Source: Adenophora triphylla var. japonica (taxonomy: Eukaryota > Streptophyta > Magnoliopsida > Asterales > Campanulaceae). Taken from it: 64,000 nt of DNA. Shown piece by piece: positions 1 to 12,158 of this stretch (position 1 is its first letter; the number at the start of each line of letters is the position of its first letter). Made by a program: the position numbers and the translations under genes. Location: positions 248,001 to 312,000 of the forward strand of contig JAFEMH010000527.1 of assembly GCA_022495995.1 (NCBI GenBank), read 5' to 3'. Below the pieces are notes generated by a model. The model ran no database searches, had not been told where the DNA came from, and worked only from the letters and a program-made list of their open reading frames with translations.

Positions 1-1245
1 GACTCCTCTTGGCTATAGCTTGTTATCTAAAAATTACATTGTTTCAAATGAATGTTAAAGCTGCCTTTTAAATGGTTATTTAAAGAAGAAATTTTTGTTG
101 AACAACCAAAAGTATTTGAAGATCCTCATCTACCAAACCACGTATATAGACTTGATAAAGCCTTATATGGCTTGAAACAAGCTCCACGTGCATGGTATGG
201 TCGCTTAACCTCCTTTTTACTTGAATATGGTTTTACAAGAGGTGAAGCAGATAGGACCTTATTTATCCTAAGGCATGGCAAAGAAACATTCATTGATCAA
301 ATCTATGTTGATGACATAGTCTATGGATCTGCTTCTCAAACGTGTTTAAAAGATTTTGTAGAGGCTATGACATCAACATTTGAAATGAGCATGATTGGTG
401 AGTTAACATTCTTTCTAGGCTTGCAGGTGAAACAATCAAATGAAGGAATATTCATTTCACAAAGCAAGTATGCAAAAAGCCTAGTGAAACGATTTGGGTT
501 GGAAGGAGCAAAAAGTTCAAAAATCCCTATGTGTTCTTCTCTTAAACTTGGTAGAGACCAAGTAGGTGAGGATTTTGATCCTACTTTATATCGTTCTATG
601 ATAGGTAGCCTTCTCTATCTCACTTCTAGTCGTCCTGATATCATGTTTAGTGTGTGCGTTTGTGCACGTTGTCAAGCCAATCCTAAAGTCTCACACCTTA
701 ATTCTGTCAAAAAGATAATTAAATATGTTTCGGGAACAAGTGAATTAGGGATTTGGTTTAGTAAGGATACTAACACCAATTTGATAGGCTTTAGCGACTC
801 GGATTGGGCAGGGGATATGGATGATAGGAAGAGTACTAGTGGGGGGTGTTTTTACTTGGGTAACAATTTAGTTTCATGGTATAGTCGTAAACAAAATTGT
901 ATCTCTCTTTCCACGGCTGAGTCTGAGTATGTTGCAGCTGGTAGTTGTTGCTCACAACTTATTTGGCTAAAACATATGCTAGATGATCATGGTCTAGAGA
1001 GTAATTCTTTGACTATGTACTGTGATAACCTGAGTGCTATCAACATTTCAAAAAACCCTGTTCAGCATTCCCGTACTATGCACATAGATATACGTCATCA
1101 TTTTCTTAGAGATATGGTAGATAAAGGCCTAATTAACATTGATCATATTGATACTAAGTATCAACTGGCTGATATCTTTACCAAGGCCTTAGACCACGAG
1201 AGATTTTTTAGTTTAAAAAGATCTCTTGGTCTTTGTAATCTCTGA
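1..1245 (+). pseudogene. Copia pol, reverse transcriptase C-terminus and RNase H
   Basis: The reading frame open from 52 to the TGA at 1243-1245 encodes the last ~397 residues of a copia polyprotein. The catalytic YVDD box is intact (residues ~86-89), preceded by the YGLKQAPRAWY motif. RNase H follows, with DSDWAG, STAESEY, CDNLSA and HIDIRHHF, so its acidic residues are present. Coding sequence also exists upstream of the ATG in another frame (about 13-69). Two small losses near 67-95 shift the frame, so the ATG at 52 is not a real start. The frame ends LGLCNL, a normal copia C-terminus. The product would have copied element RNA in virus-like particles, but the frameshift makes it a pseudogene. 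Confidence 0.9.
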
Positions 1246-2522
1246 GTCTGTTTGTCTGTGCTACCCCAGGTGATGTTATCACTCAGGGTAACACTTGTAT
1301 ATTAGTGTAATTTTTTTTCTGTTTATTTAAAAAAATGCTTTCATATTCTTTTTAATCTGGTTAGCTTAGTTCTAACCGTGGCACTTGCTGACCTTTTTGT
1401 TATGGTAGGTTATTACTTGGGTTAACATGTTTGATATCATTCCCCTTCATATGCTAAAAGTGACAAAGTCACTAACCTTTTTTGTGATAAATAAAAGGCA
1501 ACGGCAATTATTTCCATACTATTCTCTCGAGCTCGGGGCACGGTGTTCACTGCAACGATGTACTCTTGCCAATGAGAATGTATGAGGTGATTTATGCTCA
1601 GTATTAGGGACATGGAGTTCGCTACTACAGTGTACCCTACTTGAAAGACATAAATCACTTTATCTTTACACTTGAAATATAAATCGAGGCACGGAGCTCA
1701 TTACTACGATGCCTTCTGGTTTAAAGAAGTGTATTGATCCCTTATAACAAGCAATGTACTTAAAAAATATATATAGGCGTGTTATGCCTAGAGTGCATGA
1801 AAAATGCTCAGTTTGTTATGCCTGAAGTGCCTAAAAATGCTCAGCTTGTTATGCTTGAAGTGCTTGAAAATGAAATTTTTTTATCAAGGGGATTTATATC
1901 GCATGTGTTATCCTACGTGTTACAATCATTGCCTTAACACATTAGTGTGTGCTATATTAATTTTTTTATTTCTTATTTTCGAAATATTGTTGATTAATTT
2001 TTCAAAATCTGAAAGTCTTTTTAATTAAAGAGTTTACGATTTTGAAAACGTCTTCAACAAGTTTCCTTTACCTTAGGTAAACCTTATTGAGTAACTAACC
2101 TTAATTTATTTTGATTTTGTCCTCATAAATTTCGGATGTAGTTAAGAAATATTTTGTTTACTTAATTTTTATTTTTTCGTTTTACATAAAAAAAATTATT
2201 TTTTAATTTATTTTTTTACAACCGTGTATGTTGGTTTGTTGGGGTTTATTTAAAAATGTGAGTGGTTAGGGATTAATCAAAATGAGTGGATAGGATTTAT
2301 TAGAAGAGAATTAATAGGGTTTAGTTTAGATAGGATTTAAAATGTCTAATCAAATTTAATTTTATGTTCACTATCTAATCACTCTCCTATTTTCACTCCA
2401 CCTCTCCCTTATCTCTCTCTAACCGTTACTCTCTCTCCCCTTTTAAACCCTCTTCAACGCCGTTCATCTCTCCCAAAATTCCTAGGTCAAAATTTCGTTC
2501 CAAAAATTCCCAAAAAATTTCC
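1246..2522 (+). other. Spacer between copia pol and env-like frame
   Basis: No convincing coding region is seen. The first 60 bases resemble the end of the LTR at 5740-5800 (both hold runs such as GTGATGTTATCAC and GTGCTGTTATCACC). Three loosely related blocks near 1530, 1610 and 1690 share a pattern of GGCACGG, TTC or CTC, then ACTACGATG. The rest is AT-rich with CT-rich runs at 2390-2470 just before the env-like frame, which could be an untranslated leader. Confidence 0.5.
1780..1870 (+). repeat. Short tandem repeat, ~34 bp x 3
   Basis: Three copies of a 33-34 base unit begin TGTTATGCCT at 1780, 1814 and 1847 and contain GAAGTGC and AATGCTCAG. It lies in the non-coding spacer of the copia element. 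No function is evident. Confidence 0.8.
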
Positions 2523-4383
2523 ATGGCTTCTCTATCCAAAACCAATGTCGAACCCTCACACACAGACCAAATGGATATCTCCCCAAGCATTGCCCCATCC
2601 GTTTCTTATCGTGTAGCCATGGAAACTTTTCCCATGATTACACCAAGCTCTTCTCCCTACAATGGCTATTGTTTCAGCCTCTGCTCCCACAGCCTCATTC
2701 GAACATGGCATTCCCAAGGTCACTCTCATCCCAACTGAATCGAAAAGGAAGAGGAAAGCTTCAACATCCAAGCTATCTCCTCAAGTTGCAAATAGGAGGT
2801 CCTCCAACCGTATAAGATCAATCAGGTCCAAGGCTACATCAAATACTACCTCTGATCCGGTTGAAGTCTCAGAAAGCTCCTTAGATGTGTCCTCACCTCA
2901 TGTGAGTGACGAGAATTTCGATGCCAACAAAGAGAAGGAATCTTCTGTGGACTCTTTTGATGCCTGGGTGGATTGTGATGAGGAGAAAACTCTATCTGAT
3001 TTTCAGAAGAAGAAGGGCAAGGGCAAAGCTTCTGTGAGTGCTACCAAAGGTGCTACCAAGAAGAGGATATCATCTGAGGTAATACCTGCCCCCTCCTCTG
3101 TTCCTACTCGTTCTTCTAGTGATAATGAATTGTCTGGTGATGAGCTTAGTCGAAATGAAGAGGATAAGGCTTTTCCAAAACCATTTCTTACTTTGGAATT
3201 TTATAAGAAAGAAAATATGGAATTTTGGTTGAATAATTCGAGTAAGAAATTGTTAAAAGAAAAGCACATTGATGAGGGTCAGTTAGAAAAGGAAGGAATG
3301 GTTCAATTTTTGAAGGACATGAATTTTTTTAAGGCTAATAATCACGCCTCTGTGTTTGTTGAAAGTGTTGTGAGAAATTTCTTTGCTAACCTATATGCTC
3401 ATTTGGATAATGAAGGTTTTGAAAAATTTGGGAAAGTTTTTGTAAGGGGAAAAGTTTATTCGTTTACTCCAGCCCTAATTTACTAGGTTTTAGGCCTCCC
3501 AAATTTAGATGATGAGAGCATTAGGGTTAATAGGGATGAAATGATCAAACTGCTCACACACAACAAACTTCAGACCTGGACTTTAAAGGAAAAACTTCAT
3601 GCTTCTAGGCTTACTTCTCTGTATTCTGTGCTACATAAGCTTTGCATCTTCAATTGGCTCCCTACTACGAATGAACCTATTGTTACATTGGAGCATGCGA
3701 ATGTTTTGTACAGATTGGGTAACAATCTAAGGATTAACTTTGGAAGATTAGTCTTCAAACACTTAGCCTCATGGGGTAGAAAGAAAGAAATAAACATTAG
3801 CTTTTTCCCTTATCCTTCTTTAATCTTCAAAGTTTTTGTTTTTCAATCATTGCCCATTGAAGCCTCTGATGTTTTCACCTCTGAACCTGAGTACTATACT
3901 ATTGATCAACAACTGAAAAAGGGTAAAAGGTATACAAAAGATCTTTATTGGCAAAAATCTGATGAAACTACTTCTGTTCTTCCTGGTACTATCTCACGTG
4001 ATATTCCAAGTGATTTCCCAGGTGCTGCCCCTAATACTTTTGCAGGAACTGATGCTGCAAGTATTCTGTCCAACATGATAAATCTTCTGAGCAACACTTC
4101 TCCATCAATCCCAAAAACAATAGTGTTCAACTTTTTGCACAAATAGTCAAGTGCAATGGGAGAACTTGTTGAGGGATGGGCTAAGCTTAAGCAGGCTACT
4201 GATGCTTTCATTGATAAAATTTCTTCCCAAACATGAGGAGAATCTGCTGCTGCTGTAACTTCTAGAGCTGGTGCTACTGCAGGTGCTACCACCAGTGCTG
4301 GCCCAAGTGATGGTGGAAGTGATAGGGAAGGAGACCAGGAGGAAGATGAAGAAGAAAAGGAGTTTGAAGAAGAAGAAAAATGA
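2523..4383 (+). pseudogene. Env-like reading frame of the Sirevirus-like element
   Basis: An ATG at 2523 opens about 50 codons, after which the frame shifts to one running from 2662 to the TGA at 4381. That frame is broken by in-frame TAG at 3484 and 4144 and TGA at 4234. The N-terminus is Ser/Lys-rich and basic (KRKRK near 2740). The middle (about 3170-3860) holds a folded-looking region with FLTLEFY, FFANLYAHL and FVRGKVYSFTPALI, resembling the 'putative plant transposon protein' domain found in plant retroelements. The C-terminus is Ala/Gly-rich then very acidic (4310-4380). Position between pol and the 3' LTR matches the Sirevirus env-like ORF, whose role is unproven; no clear signal peptide or membrane segment was seen. 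Confidence 0.7.
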
Positions 4384-4839
4384 AACCTGAAGGTTGTTGA
4401 ACCTGAAGGTTTATGTTGCCACTATCTTGTTGGCTGTTTGGTTTGTGGTGTCCTAAAAACAATTTCTTTTTATGTGGTGATGTGATGTGGTTTCCTAAAC
4501 AATTTCCTTTTTATTTTATTTATGTTGGTAGCAAAACACTTTAGTTGGTCTGTTTAAAACTTTAATTATTAGGATGTTTTGCTAGTTTGGATAATATTTT
4601 GCTACAATGGTTTTATGATTTTTATTTTAACTTAGTTTATTTCGAAAACTTTTTAAGTTTGAAATAAATTAGTTTAGTTTGATAAAATCATTGTTTAGAT
4701 TAGCTTCTTGATTAAGGGGGAGTTAATTTTTATGGAGATGGTATACTGTGTTTCTATGCTCTGTATATTTGTTTATGGACTAACATTGCAAGAGAGCAGC
4801 ACATGAGGTTTGAGAAGAAATATCCAACTAGGGGGAGAT
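4384..4839 (+). other. 3' untranslated region and polypurine tracts of the copia element
   Basis: AT-rich sequence with no reading frame. Two purine runs, AAGGGGGAG at 4715 and GGGGGAGATT at 4831-4840, fit plus-strand primer (polypurine) tracts. The second abuts the LTR directly, so it is the working one; duplicated tracts are reported in Sireviruses. Confidence 0.7.
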
Positions 4840-5811
4840 TGTTAGTGTAAACTGCAGGTGATATCGTAGATGATTTCCCAAATTCCAGGTGATATCGCAG
4901 ATAATTTCCTGTACTGGAATTTATATAGTTGTATATTTCTTGTTTATTATTTAATGGACTAATGTGCTAATATAATATGTATAGTCTATGGTTTATATTC
5001 ATATTTCAGACTGCAATAGGATCGAAGAAAGAGCTAGACACGTAAGGAATTTGGAAGGAAACAATTTATGCATAAATAATATTTTATGCATAAATTCGTT
5101 ACTTTGGCAACAACAATTAAAAACGTGGAAGACTGATTCAAAGGAGTTGTTTCTGACTTAATGGAGAGTACAAGGCTGATAAAGCTTGGGAGTACAAGGT
5201 GTTGAAGCTTGGACTTGGAGATTAATCAACACGGTTGCTATTTTTGAGGAAGTGGGCGCTTGAATCAAGGAACAAACTCAACCTCTTCCCCACTCTTCCT
5301 CAACGTGAAAATACAGCCCCAAGGCTATTTATTGAGTAGCCTTCAAGTAAATTGAAGACTATAAATAAGCTTGGAAGGTTTCATTTGAAGATATACCAAC
5401 ACATGCTATTTATTCACACCTTCGAAAGCTTAGAGATAGAGTTCTTTGTTTGGTTTTTTTAATCTTTCCTCCCTTGTAATTTCGCACTTGATTATATTGG
5501 TATCAAGTTGTGTGAAGGCTAGGATAGGATTCCATTTTTTATCTCTTGTTTCATAGAGCTCAAATTGTTATAGTCATAGGGAACATTTTCGGCTTTGTAA
5601 ATTCATTATAGTGATTATAGAGTCTTGCCTAAGAGGCACTCTCAAGTTATATTTATATAACTTGAGAAAAAAAAATAATTTTGGTGTTTTTATGTCGCTG
5701 CATTCTCTTTTACAAAATTATTTTATTTTTCGAAGTGTGTGTGTGCTATCCCAAGTGCTATCGTTGGTGCTGTTATCACCTTGGATATCACTTGTGATTC
5801 TGGCTGTGACA
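4840..5811 (+). repeat. 3' LTR of the Sirevirus-like element
   Basis: The repeat starts TGTTAGTG immediately after the purine tract and I place its end at GGCTGTGACA, giving TGT...ACA inverted ends and a length near 970 bp. GGTGATATCG-type words recur at its start and end. The right boundary is inferred from the terminal dinucleotide, because the 5' LTR is not available for alignment. Confidence 0.65.
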
Positions 5812-5834
5812 ATTTCAACCTTACATATGATGAA

Positions 5835-6862
5835 TGTTATGTTTGACTTTAGTCAAACGATATCTTAACACGATATTTATAAAGGCTATCTTTGGCATGA
5901 TCGGATTCATGATGGGAGGTATGATAAGTCAAGATGGAATTTGTCCCTCGAAAGAGAGACGTTTTGCTTGGGCCCCTCGATGAGTGATAATGATGAAAGT
6001 GTATGGCCATATCCCAATGCGATTGGAATATCATTATACTCAAAATCGAGAAAGCATTGAACAAATACAAGTTGACGTGGACCATGACTTGTGTTCAATA
6101 TAACATCGTAAGATAAAGGGAGAAATGGAAGTGTACCATTGGAAACGTGAACTCTTACGTTATATTATTTGGGTAGACATAATGGCTTGTTAGAGTCCGC
6201 TTATGTCTTATGAGGGTCGACATGATCGGGCTCATTGCCAACATAATATAATCCTATTGGGTCACACACAATTAAGAATGAATTGATTAAACCAAAGAAA
6301 GAATGATTGAGAGTTCCTGATATGGCTTAAGAAGCCGCGCGACAGAACTGGCCAACTGGCATATGTCGCCACGCGACATAACATGCCAAGAGGCGTTTAC
6401 AGACTAGTTTCCTAATGTGATTAGGAAACAAATACCAATACTAAAGTAGTATAAATATGAAGTCTGTAAACCCTAGCAGCTAGCCAAATTTTCTAAGGAA
6501 AAATCACAACAAAGGTTTCTCAATGTCTCTTCCATAGGTTTAAGAATCTAGCAATTCTCAAGAACTGTTCTTAGTTCATTCTAAAGTGTGGATACTACTA
6601 GAGGGTCTTCGCTCGTACGACGATCAAGGCCTAGAGTTCTATTGTTCAAGCAATCTAAAGATTCAAGTCTTGAAGATCGAAGTTTGTGATTCAAAATCAC
6701 ATTAATAAATTGTTCGATAGCTCAAGAACGAAAAGCAATTAAGGTTGGTAAATTCTATCTCATAGGAATTCAATTTAATAGTATAGAACGGATCTTAGGG
6801 CAATTGGGTTTTGTGTTAATTGATGCTTTATTCCGCTGCGCATGGACCCATAAAACCCAACA
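5835..6862 (+). mobile_element. Copia-type LTR, probably solo
   Basis: This stretch has no reading frame but has LTR landmarks: it begins TGTTATG and ends CCCAACA (matching TGTT...AACA ends), has TATAAATA at 6450-6457, and ends with TTCCGCTGCG about 30 bases before the boundary, a phrase common at the 3' end of plant copia LTRs. Neither an adjoining primer-binding site nor internal region is present, so it reads as a solo LTR. The flanking 5-mers (ATGAA and CGAAC) do not match, so either the left boundary is off or the flanks have been rearranged. Confidence 0.5.
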
Positions 6863-6946
6863 CGAACTGCAATCCTATTCTACCTGTAAACAAGAAAAAG
6901 GCAAATAATTCAAACCTAATCTACTTAACAAAAATAGACTTGTAAA

Positions 6947-7786
6947 CTAGTAATAGTATTTCCATAGATGATCGAAGTGCCACAGATGTTTTAGCTCTTG
7001 CCCACCTAGAGTCTTCATTTTATAGGTCCCTTCTCTAATGACTTGAGTGATAATGTAAGGACCTTCCCAGTTTGGGGAAAGCTTGTTCTGCTCTGCCTTT
7101 TTGCCTTTAGCTTCAATTTTTCTAAGTACCCAGTCCCCGACTTGAAATACTCTTTTTTTGACCCTTTTGGTGTGGTAGGCTTTAGTCCTTTGCTTATAAT
7201 TTATCATTCTCATTTGAGCAGCCAATCTTCTTTCATCCACTAAGTATAGGTCTTGCATCCTGTTGACCTCGTTGATATGCTTATCATAGTTGATATTTCT
7301 GGCTGTGGGGATGGCCATCTCTGCTGGTGTCATGGCCTCAGACCCAAAAGTCAGTGCGAATGGAGTTTTTCCGGTTGGCGCTCGGGTGGTTGTGTGAACT
7401 TCCCACAAGGATATGGGAAGTTCGTCCAACCATATACCATCAGAAGACTTGATATGTCTTACTCTTAGTCTGTTCAGTTCTGCTTTAAAATCCTTGGAGA
7501 ACTGGAGACCATGGTCTGAGATGATAGTATGTGGGACCCCAAAGCGACACCAGATGAAGTCGTGGATGAAGTTGATTGCATTCTCCTCCATAATTTTAGC
7601 TAATACCTTTGCTTCTATCCATTTGGAGAAGTAGTCGACTGCCACGATCACATATTTACAATTGCCACGGGCAGGGGGGGAGGGTCTGATGATTTAATTC
7701 CCCACATGTCGAATGTCCAAGTAAGAATTATGGGAGTATGCTCGACTAATGGGACTCTGGGAATGTCAGCATATCTCTCGTATTTG
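6947..7786 (-). pseudogene. Gypsy integrase, element A
   Basis: The open part (7651-6947) starts inside the catalytic core at VAVDYFSKWIEA and continues through ISDHG, so the first two acidic residues of the DDE triad are there. About 50 residues around the third (Glu) are missing: the sequence jumps from KAELNRLRVRHI to DELPISLWEVHTTT. The C-terminal SH3-like part is present with FQVGDWVLRKI and WEGPYII, and the frame ends in a Tyr-rich tail. Sequence between 7652 and 7786 continues the integrase N-terminal side with a frame change. It would have inserted element cDNA into the genome but is inactive here. Confidence 0.85.
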
Positions 7787-8980
7787 TCACACTTTCTGAC
7801 GTAGGCTTGGGCGTCGTCTCACAGGTTTGGCCAATAATAACCTAGCATGATGATTATGTCTGCTAAGGTTCTGGGCCCCCTGGTGACCGTCGCATATGCC
7901 ATCGTGGACTTCTACCAGGAGATTTTCTGTTTCTTTGGGGTACACGCATCTCAGAAGGGGTTTTGTCAATGATCTTCTGTAAATGACTCCGTTCCACACT
8001 GTGAACCTTACTGACTTATTTTTGATGATCCTAGCACGTGCTTCATCCTCTGGTAGTTGGTTTCTTTCAATGAAGTCTATGTATTCGTCTATCCAGCACT
8101 TCTCCTCCCCGTTCAGGAGCATCACTCGTAGTCTTTCGTAAGCAGGTTCCTCGACAAAGACTATGAGTGGATTAGTGTCTTGGTCTACCACATCAATAGT
8201 TGCCAGCTTGGATAAGACATCTGCTACTTGGTTATCTTCTCGACCTATCTGACTTATCTCAAAAAATTTGAGTTTTTTCACTATGTCTAGGATGAGATCT
8301 TTATATTTTGTCAAGATAGGATGCTGAGTGTTGTACTCCCTTTTTATTTGTTTGACTACGAGCTGGGAGTCACAAAAGGCGGTAATATTTGTTGCCCCGT
8401 AGAAGGAAGCCAACTCTATGTCAAATATCAGTGCTTCATACTCAGCTTGATTGTTAGAAGCGGGGAACTTGAATCTGATTATGTCCTGGATGGTGTGCTC
8501 TCCATCGGGACTTGCCAGTACTACTCCAGCTCTGCTTCTTTCCTTAGTGGCTAACCTATCAGTGTATATGACCCAGCAGTTAGGTGGTAGCTCGATGGTC
8601 TGTTCTTCCCTCGTAGATTTTTTGCGCTTACGGGAGGTGGGGTCGTGCGCACCTATGAAGGTGGTTTCGACCATGAAATTGAGCAAAGGCTGTGCTAGGA
8701 GTATCTTCCTAGGATGGTATCTGATATCAAATTCAGTGAGTTCGATAGACCAATTAAAAAAACACCCTGAGCAGTCCAACTTGTGCAGGATTTTCTTGAG
8801 GGGTGCGTTAGTATACATAATTGTGGGGTGTACAAAAAAGTATGCTCGTAACTTCCTTGCAGCTATGATCAAGGCATAAGTTATTTTTTTTGCATTGAAG
8901 TATTTGCTTTCCACATCTGATAGTGCCTTGCTTACATAGTAAATTGGTTTTTGAGTGTTTCCCTCATTTCGGGCTAGCAC
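7787..8980 (-). pseudogene. Gypsy RNase H and archaeal-type RNase H, element A
   Basis: The first ~120 residues are the ordinary gypsy RNase H (KPIYYVSKALSD, ALIIAARKLRAYF). A spacer is followed by a second RNase H domain in which all four acidic positions can be seen: YTD, NNQAEYEAL, CDSQLVVKQI and EDNQVADVLSKLA. This second domain is the hallmark of the Tat group (Tat, Ogre, Retand). The end reads into the integrase zinc-binding region (DGHQG) before a frameshift. The upstream join to RT is disrupted by a 14-base G run at 9053-9066. Confidence 0.88.
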
Positions 8981-10322
8981 AACTGGCTATTGCGTGGTTA
9001 GTGGGTCTAGGAAGGCGTCTGACATTTCTCCCATGACGGGGCTGCTTAGTAGTGGGGGGGGGGGGGAAGCCCAAGTACTCCTTCAACTGTTTGACTGACT
9101 CTGAGCATTCAGATGTCCATGATAAGCTCTTGGTCCCTTTAAGGACTTTGAAGAACGGCAGTGACCTCTCCGCAGACTTTACGATAAACCTACCAAGGGT
9201 TGCTATTCTCCCATTCAGCCTTTGAAATTCCTTGATGTTGGTAGGCTCTTTCATGTCGATCAAGGCTTTGATTTTCTCCGGATTTGCCTCGATCCCCCTT
9301 TGTGACACCATAAAGCCTAGAAACTTTTCGGCTGTCATCCCGAACACACACTTACTCGGGTTTAACTTCATGCTATTCGCCCATAAGTTGCCAAAAGTTT
9401 CTTCTAGGTCTAGGGCGTGACTGCTAGTCCCAGTCTTAATGACCATGTCATGAATGTATGCCTCCATGTTCTGACCGATCTGCTCCCCAAACACTTTGTT
9501 GACCATGCGTTGGTAGGTTGCACAAGCATTTTATAGCCCGAATGGCATCATGGTATAGCAATAAATACCTCTGGCTGCCTGGAAGGCTGTCTTCTCAATG
9601 TCTTCCTCGGCCATTTTTATCTGGTGGTAACTAGAGTAGGCATCCAGGAAGATGAGAGTCCTATGTTCGACAATGGAATCTACCATCTTGTCAATTCTGG
9701 GGAGAGGATAACTGTCATTTGGGCAGGCTTTATTAAGATCTGTGAAATCCACGCACATATGCCACTTCCCGTTTTGTTTTTTGACCATCACGAAATTGGC
9801 CAGCCAGACGGGATAGGTTGCCTCTCTGATAATCCCAACACTTAGCAATTTATGTACTTCCTCCTTGATTGCATCTTCCTTGTCATTAGCGAAAATTTTT
9901 CTTGTCTGCTTGATAGGCTTAGCAGACGGGTCGACCTTCAACCTGTGGATGACCACCTCTTCATTTATTCCTCTCATATTATTGACCTTCCAGGCAAAGA
10001 TGTCTAGGTTATTTTTAAGTAGGGAAATTATCTCTTCCCTTTCATCTAGGGAGAGTTGCCCCCCAATTTTTATTCTTTGCTCCGGGTAGTCGGGGTTGAA
10101 TATTATTTCCTCCAATTGATCTAAGGGCTCCATTTCTGGTCCATCCCGAAATTGTAAAGTTTCAATTATTATTTCTCTAAGTCTCCTTCCATCTTCACCA
10201 TTTATATGCATGTCCTCTATTTCAACTAGCTCGTCCACGTCCTGCTCTCCTCGTCTCGAGTCCTGGCCGGCCCCCGAGTTCTGGCCATTGACGAGTTGAG
10301 GGGCTATGTTTGGGACAGACAT
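8964..10322 (-). pseudogene. Gypsy reverse transcriptase, element A
   Basis: Two frames joined by one in-frame stop (TAA at about 9531, where relatives have Lys in MPFGLKNA) make up RT. The N-terminal part has PSAKPIKQ, VDFTDLNKACPNDSYPLP and MMPFGL. The C-terminal part has the catalytic box as YIHD instead of YVDD, so one metal-binding Asp is lost. Connection motifs NPSKCVFG and FLGFMVSQRGIEANP follow. The upstream end is Glu/Asp-rich linker (DELVEIEDMHINGEDG), cut by element B at 10347. Point mutation of the active site plus the stop make this a clear pseudogene. Confidence 0.9.
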
Positions 10323-10789
10323 AACTATATCATCACCGTCTGCTTCTGAAATTACCCGGGATTTTGCGCGCGGCTAAACGCGGTTGTCTTTCGCGGAGGG
10401 TTGGTGTTTGAGACCTCGCTTTCGGGAAGGATAGGAGTCGCCACGCGGTTTTGTATTTTGAGCCCAAACGTTGAAAAACGGCTTTAGTGAAAATGGTGTC
10501 GTTTTTATTGGTAGTAAAAACTTAGGAAAAGGCTTTGAAAACGGGGTGTCATTTTTATTGGTAGCAAAAACGAGTAAAAAGCTTTTTGAGTACCAGAGAT
10601 TGTTAGGTTCGGAGGTCACGTTACGTTTCGGGAAGAGTATTACGAGATCACCCGAAATGCCTCGTATGACGAGTCTTTCTACCTTTCTCGAAAACATGTG
10701 CGTGTGTGTGTGTTTGCATTTTGAAATGGGGGCTTGAATGACAAGCTTAATCTTGGTTTGAATGTCAAACGTTAATTAGGTGACTTTGT

Positions 10790-11135
10790 TTGAAAAGACG
10801 AGCGTTTGAATGACAAACGTCGTTTTTGAGACGGAAATGAGCGTTTGCGTGGCAAACGTCGGTTTTGAGACGAAAATGAGCATTTGCATGGCAAACGTCG
10901 GTTTTGAGACAGAAATGAGCGTTTGAATGTCAAACGTCGGTTTTAAGTTTGAAAAGGAGTTCGAATGACGAACTTTTGGTTTTGAACCGGGCATTACATT
11001 GTTAGCGATTTTACGGGAAAAAAGCATTAAATGATTTTGAATGTCAAAAGTCAGCTTTTAGTTTGAAGATGAGCGTTCGGATGCCAAACGCCATTTCGCG
11101 CATTTTGAAAGAGAGTTCGAAGGTCGAACTTCGGT
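10790..11135. repeat. LTR-internal array, ~45-50 bp hairpin units
   Basis: About five units of the form GAGCGTTTGAATGTCAAACG followed by TCGGTTTTGAGACGGAAAT. Each contains an inverted repeat: CGTTTGC-GTG-GCAAACG at 10842-10858, CGTTTGA-ATG-TCAAACG at 10920-10936, AGTTCG-AATGA-CGAACT at 10958-10974 and AGTTCGA-AGG-TCGAACT at 11114-11130. Arm sequences differ between units while pairing is kept. Confidence 0.85.
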
Positions 11136-11299
11136 TTTGAACCGGGCATTACATTGTTAACGATTTTTACGGGAAAAAACGTATTAAATGATTTTGTGAT
11201 CAACGAATCGGGTTGCGACTCGGACTTTGAAAAGTAAATACTATCACGATCCAAATGGGTCGGACTTTATAAATGACAGTATTTAAAGTGCGGTATCAA

Positions 11300-11580
11300 C
11301 GGAATCAAACGATCCGGAATCGTAAATGACGATCGACGAGCCAAAACGGCTCGGAGTTGTAAATGACGATCGACAAGCCAAACGACTCGGAATTGTAAAG
11401 TACGATCGACGAGCCAAATAGCTCGGAATTGTAAAGTACGATCGACGAGCCAAACGACTCGGAATTGTAAAGTTGCATGAAAGTAAAGGACGTTCGACGG
11501 ATCAAACAATACAGAATTGTAAATGACATGAATTTAAATGACGATCGACGGATCAAACGATCCGGAATTGGTAAATGACA
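11300..11580. repeat. LTR-internal array, ~36-50 bp hairpin units
   Basis: Six to seven units of the type ACGATCGACGAGCCAAACG then a GGCTCG-like word and GAATTGTAAA. Arms again vary together: CGAGCC with GGCTCG, CGAGC with GCTCG, and CGGATC-AAAC-GATCCG at 11549-11564. The array lies in the LTR, downstream of the TATA box at 12046 on the minus strand. Confidence 0.85.
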
Positions 11581-12158
11581 TAAAAGTAAACGGAACGGGG
11601 TCGGAACGCCATTTTAACCCGAGATTACTTCTCTTACGGGAAGAGAAGAGGATCAGGGACTAAAACGTATCGGACCCCGTTAGACGGTGACGTCAACATT
11701 TTGAGAGTGAGAGAGGGAGCTACCTATGGCTAGGGTCAGCTCCTTTAGCTCGCTGGGTGTATACGGGATACGAAAGGGTGTTTGAAAGGTGTTTCGGAAG
11801 TGTTTGGGCAGAGTTTCCCCTTTTATTTGGTGCTTAGGAACATAGGGATTTGGGCAGCGTTTCGACTTGTGTCGGTTTAGCATACGATCAGAATCTACCG
11901 ACGAGTAGCACGAGGGCCCCCGAAGAGTAGAGAATTCCGCCGACGAGTAGCACGAGGGCCCCCGAAGAGCAGAAGAAAGACAAGCCTTTTGTGCTTGGGG
12001 TGGAGGGAGGAGAATTTGGTGTATGAATTATGAAGGAGGGGGGAGTATTTATAGGGTGAAAAAACTTGGAGGAGGGAGAAAATACTTGGGGGTTAAGTAA
12101 AAAACTTGGAGGGGAAGCTTTTTTGCTTAACCTGATGGTTTTCTGCATCGCGGAAAGA

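Larger units (their letters stand above)
1..5811 (+). mobile_element. Sirevirus-like Ty1/copia retrotransposon, 3' part
   Basis: The window opens inside a copia element. In order it shows the reverse transcriptase/RNase H end of pol, a spacer, a long env-like reading frame, a purine tract ending GGGGGAGATT and a TG...CA long terminal repeat. An extra frame between pol and the 3' LTR is typical of the Sirevirus (SIRE/Maximus) branch of plant copia elements, which is established knowledge. The 5' LTR, gag, protease and integrase lie before base 1. Two pol frameshifts and several env-like stops show the copy is inactive. The target-site duplication cannot be tested because the left end is outside the window. 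Confidence 0.85.
6863..10346 (-). mobile_element. Tat-lineage gypsy element A, pol portion
   Basis: Read on the minus strand this piece gives RT, RNase H, archaeal-type RNase H and integrase in the gypsy order. The extra RNase H marks the Tat branch. Upstream it is cut in mid-frame by the LTR of element B at 10347. Downstream it stops at the copia-type LTR at 6862 with no 3' LTR of its own. I assign it to the same element as the gag and 5' LTR at 39011-43998 because both are minus-strand Tat and neither has its other half, but that pairing is an inference. Confidence 0.7.

Noticed and set aside
6863..6867. Possible target duplication for the copia-type LTR
   Set aside because: CGAAC on the right and ATGAA on the left do not match, so the boundary or history is uncertain.
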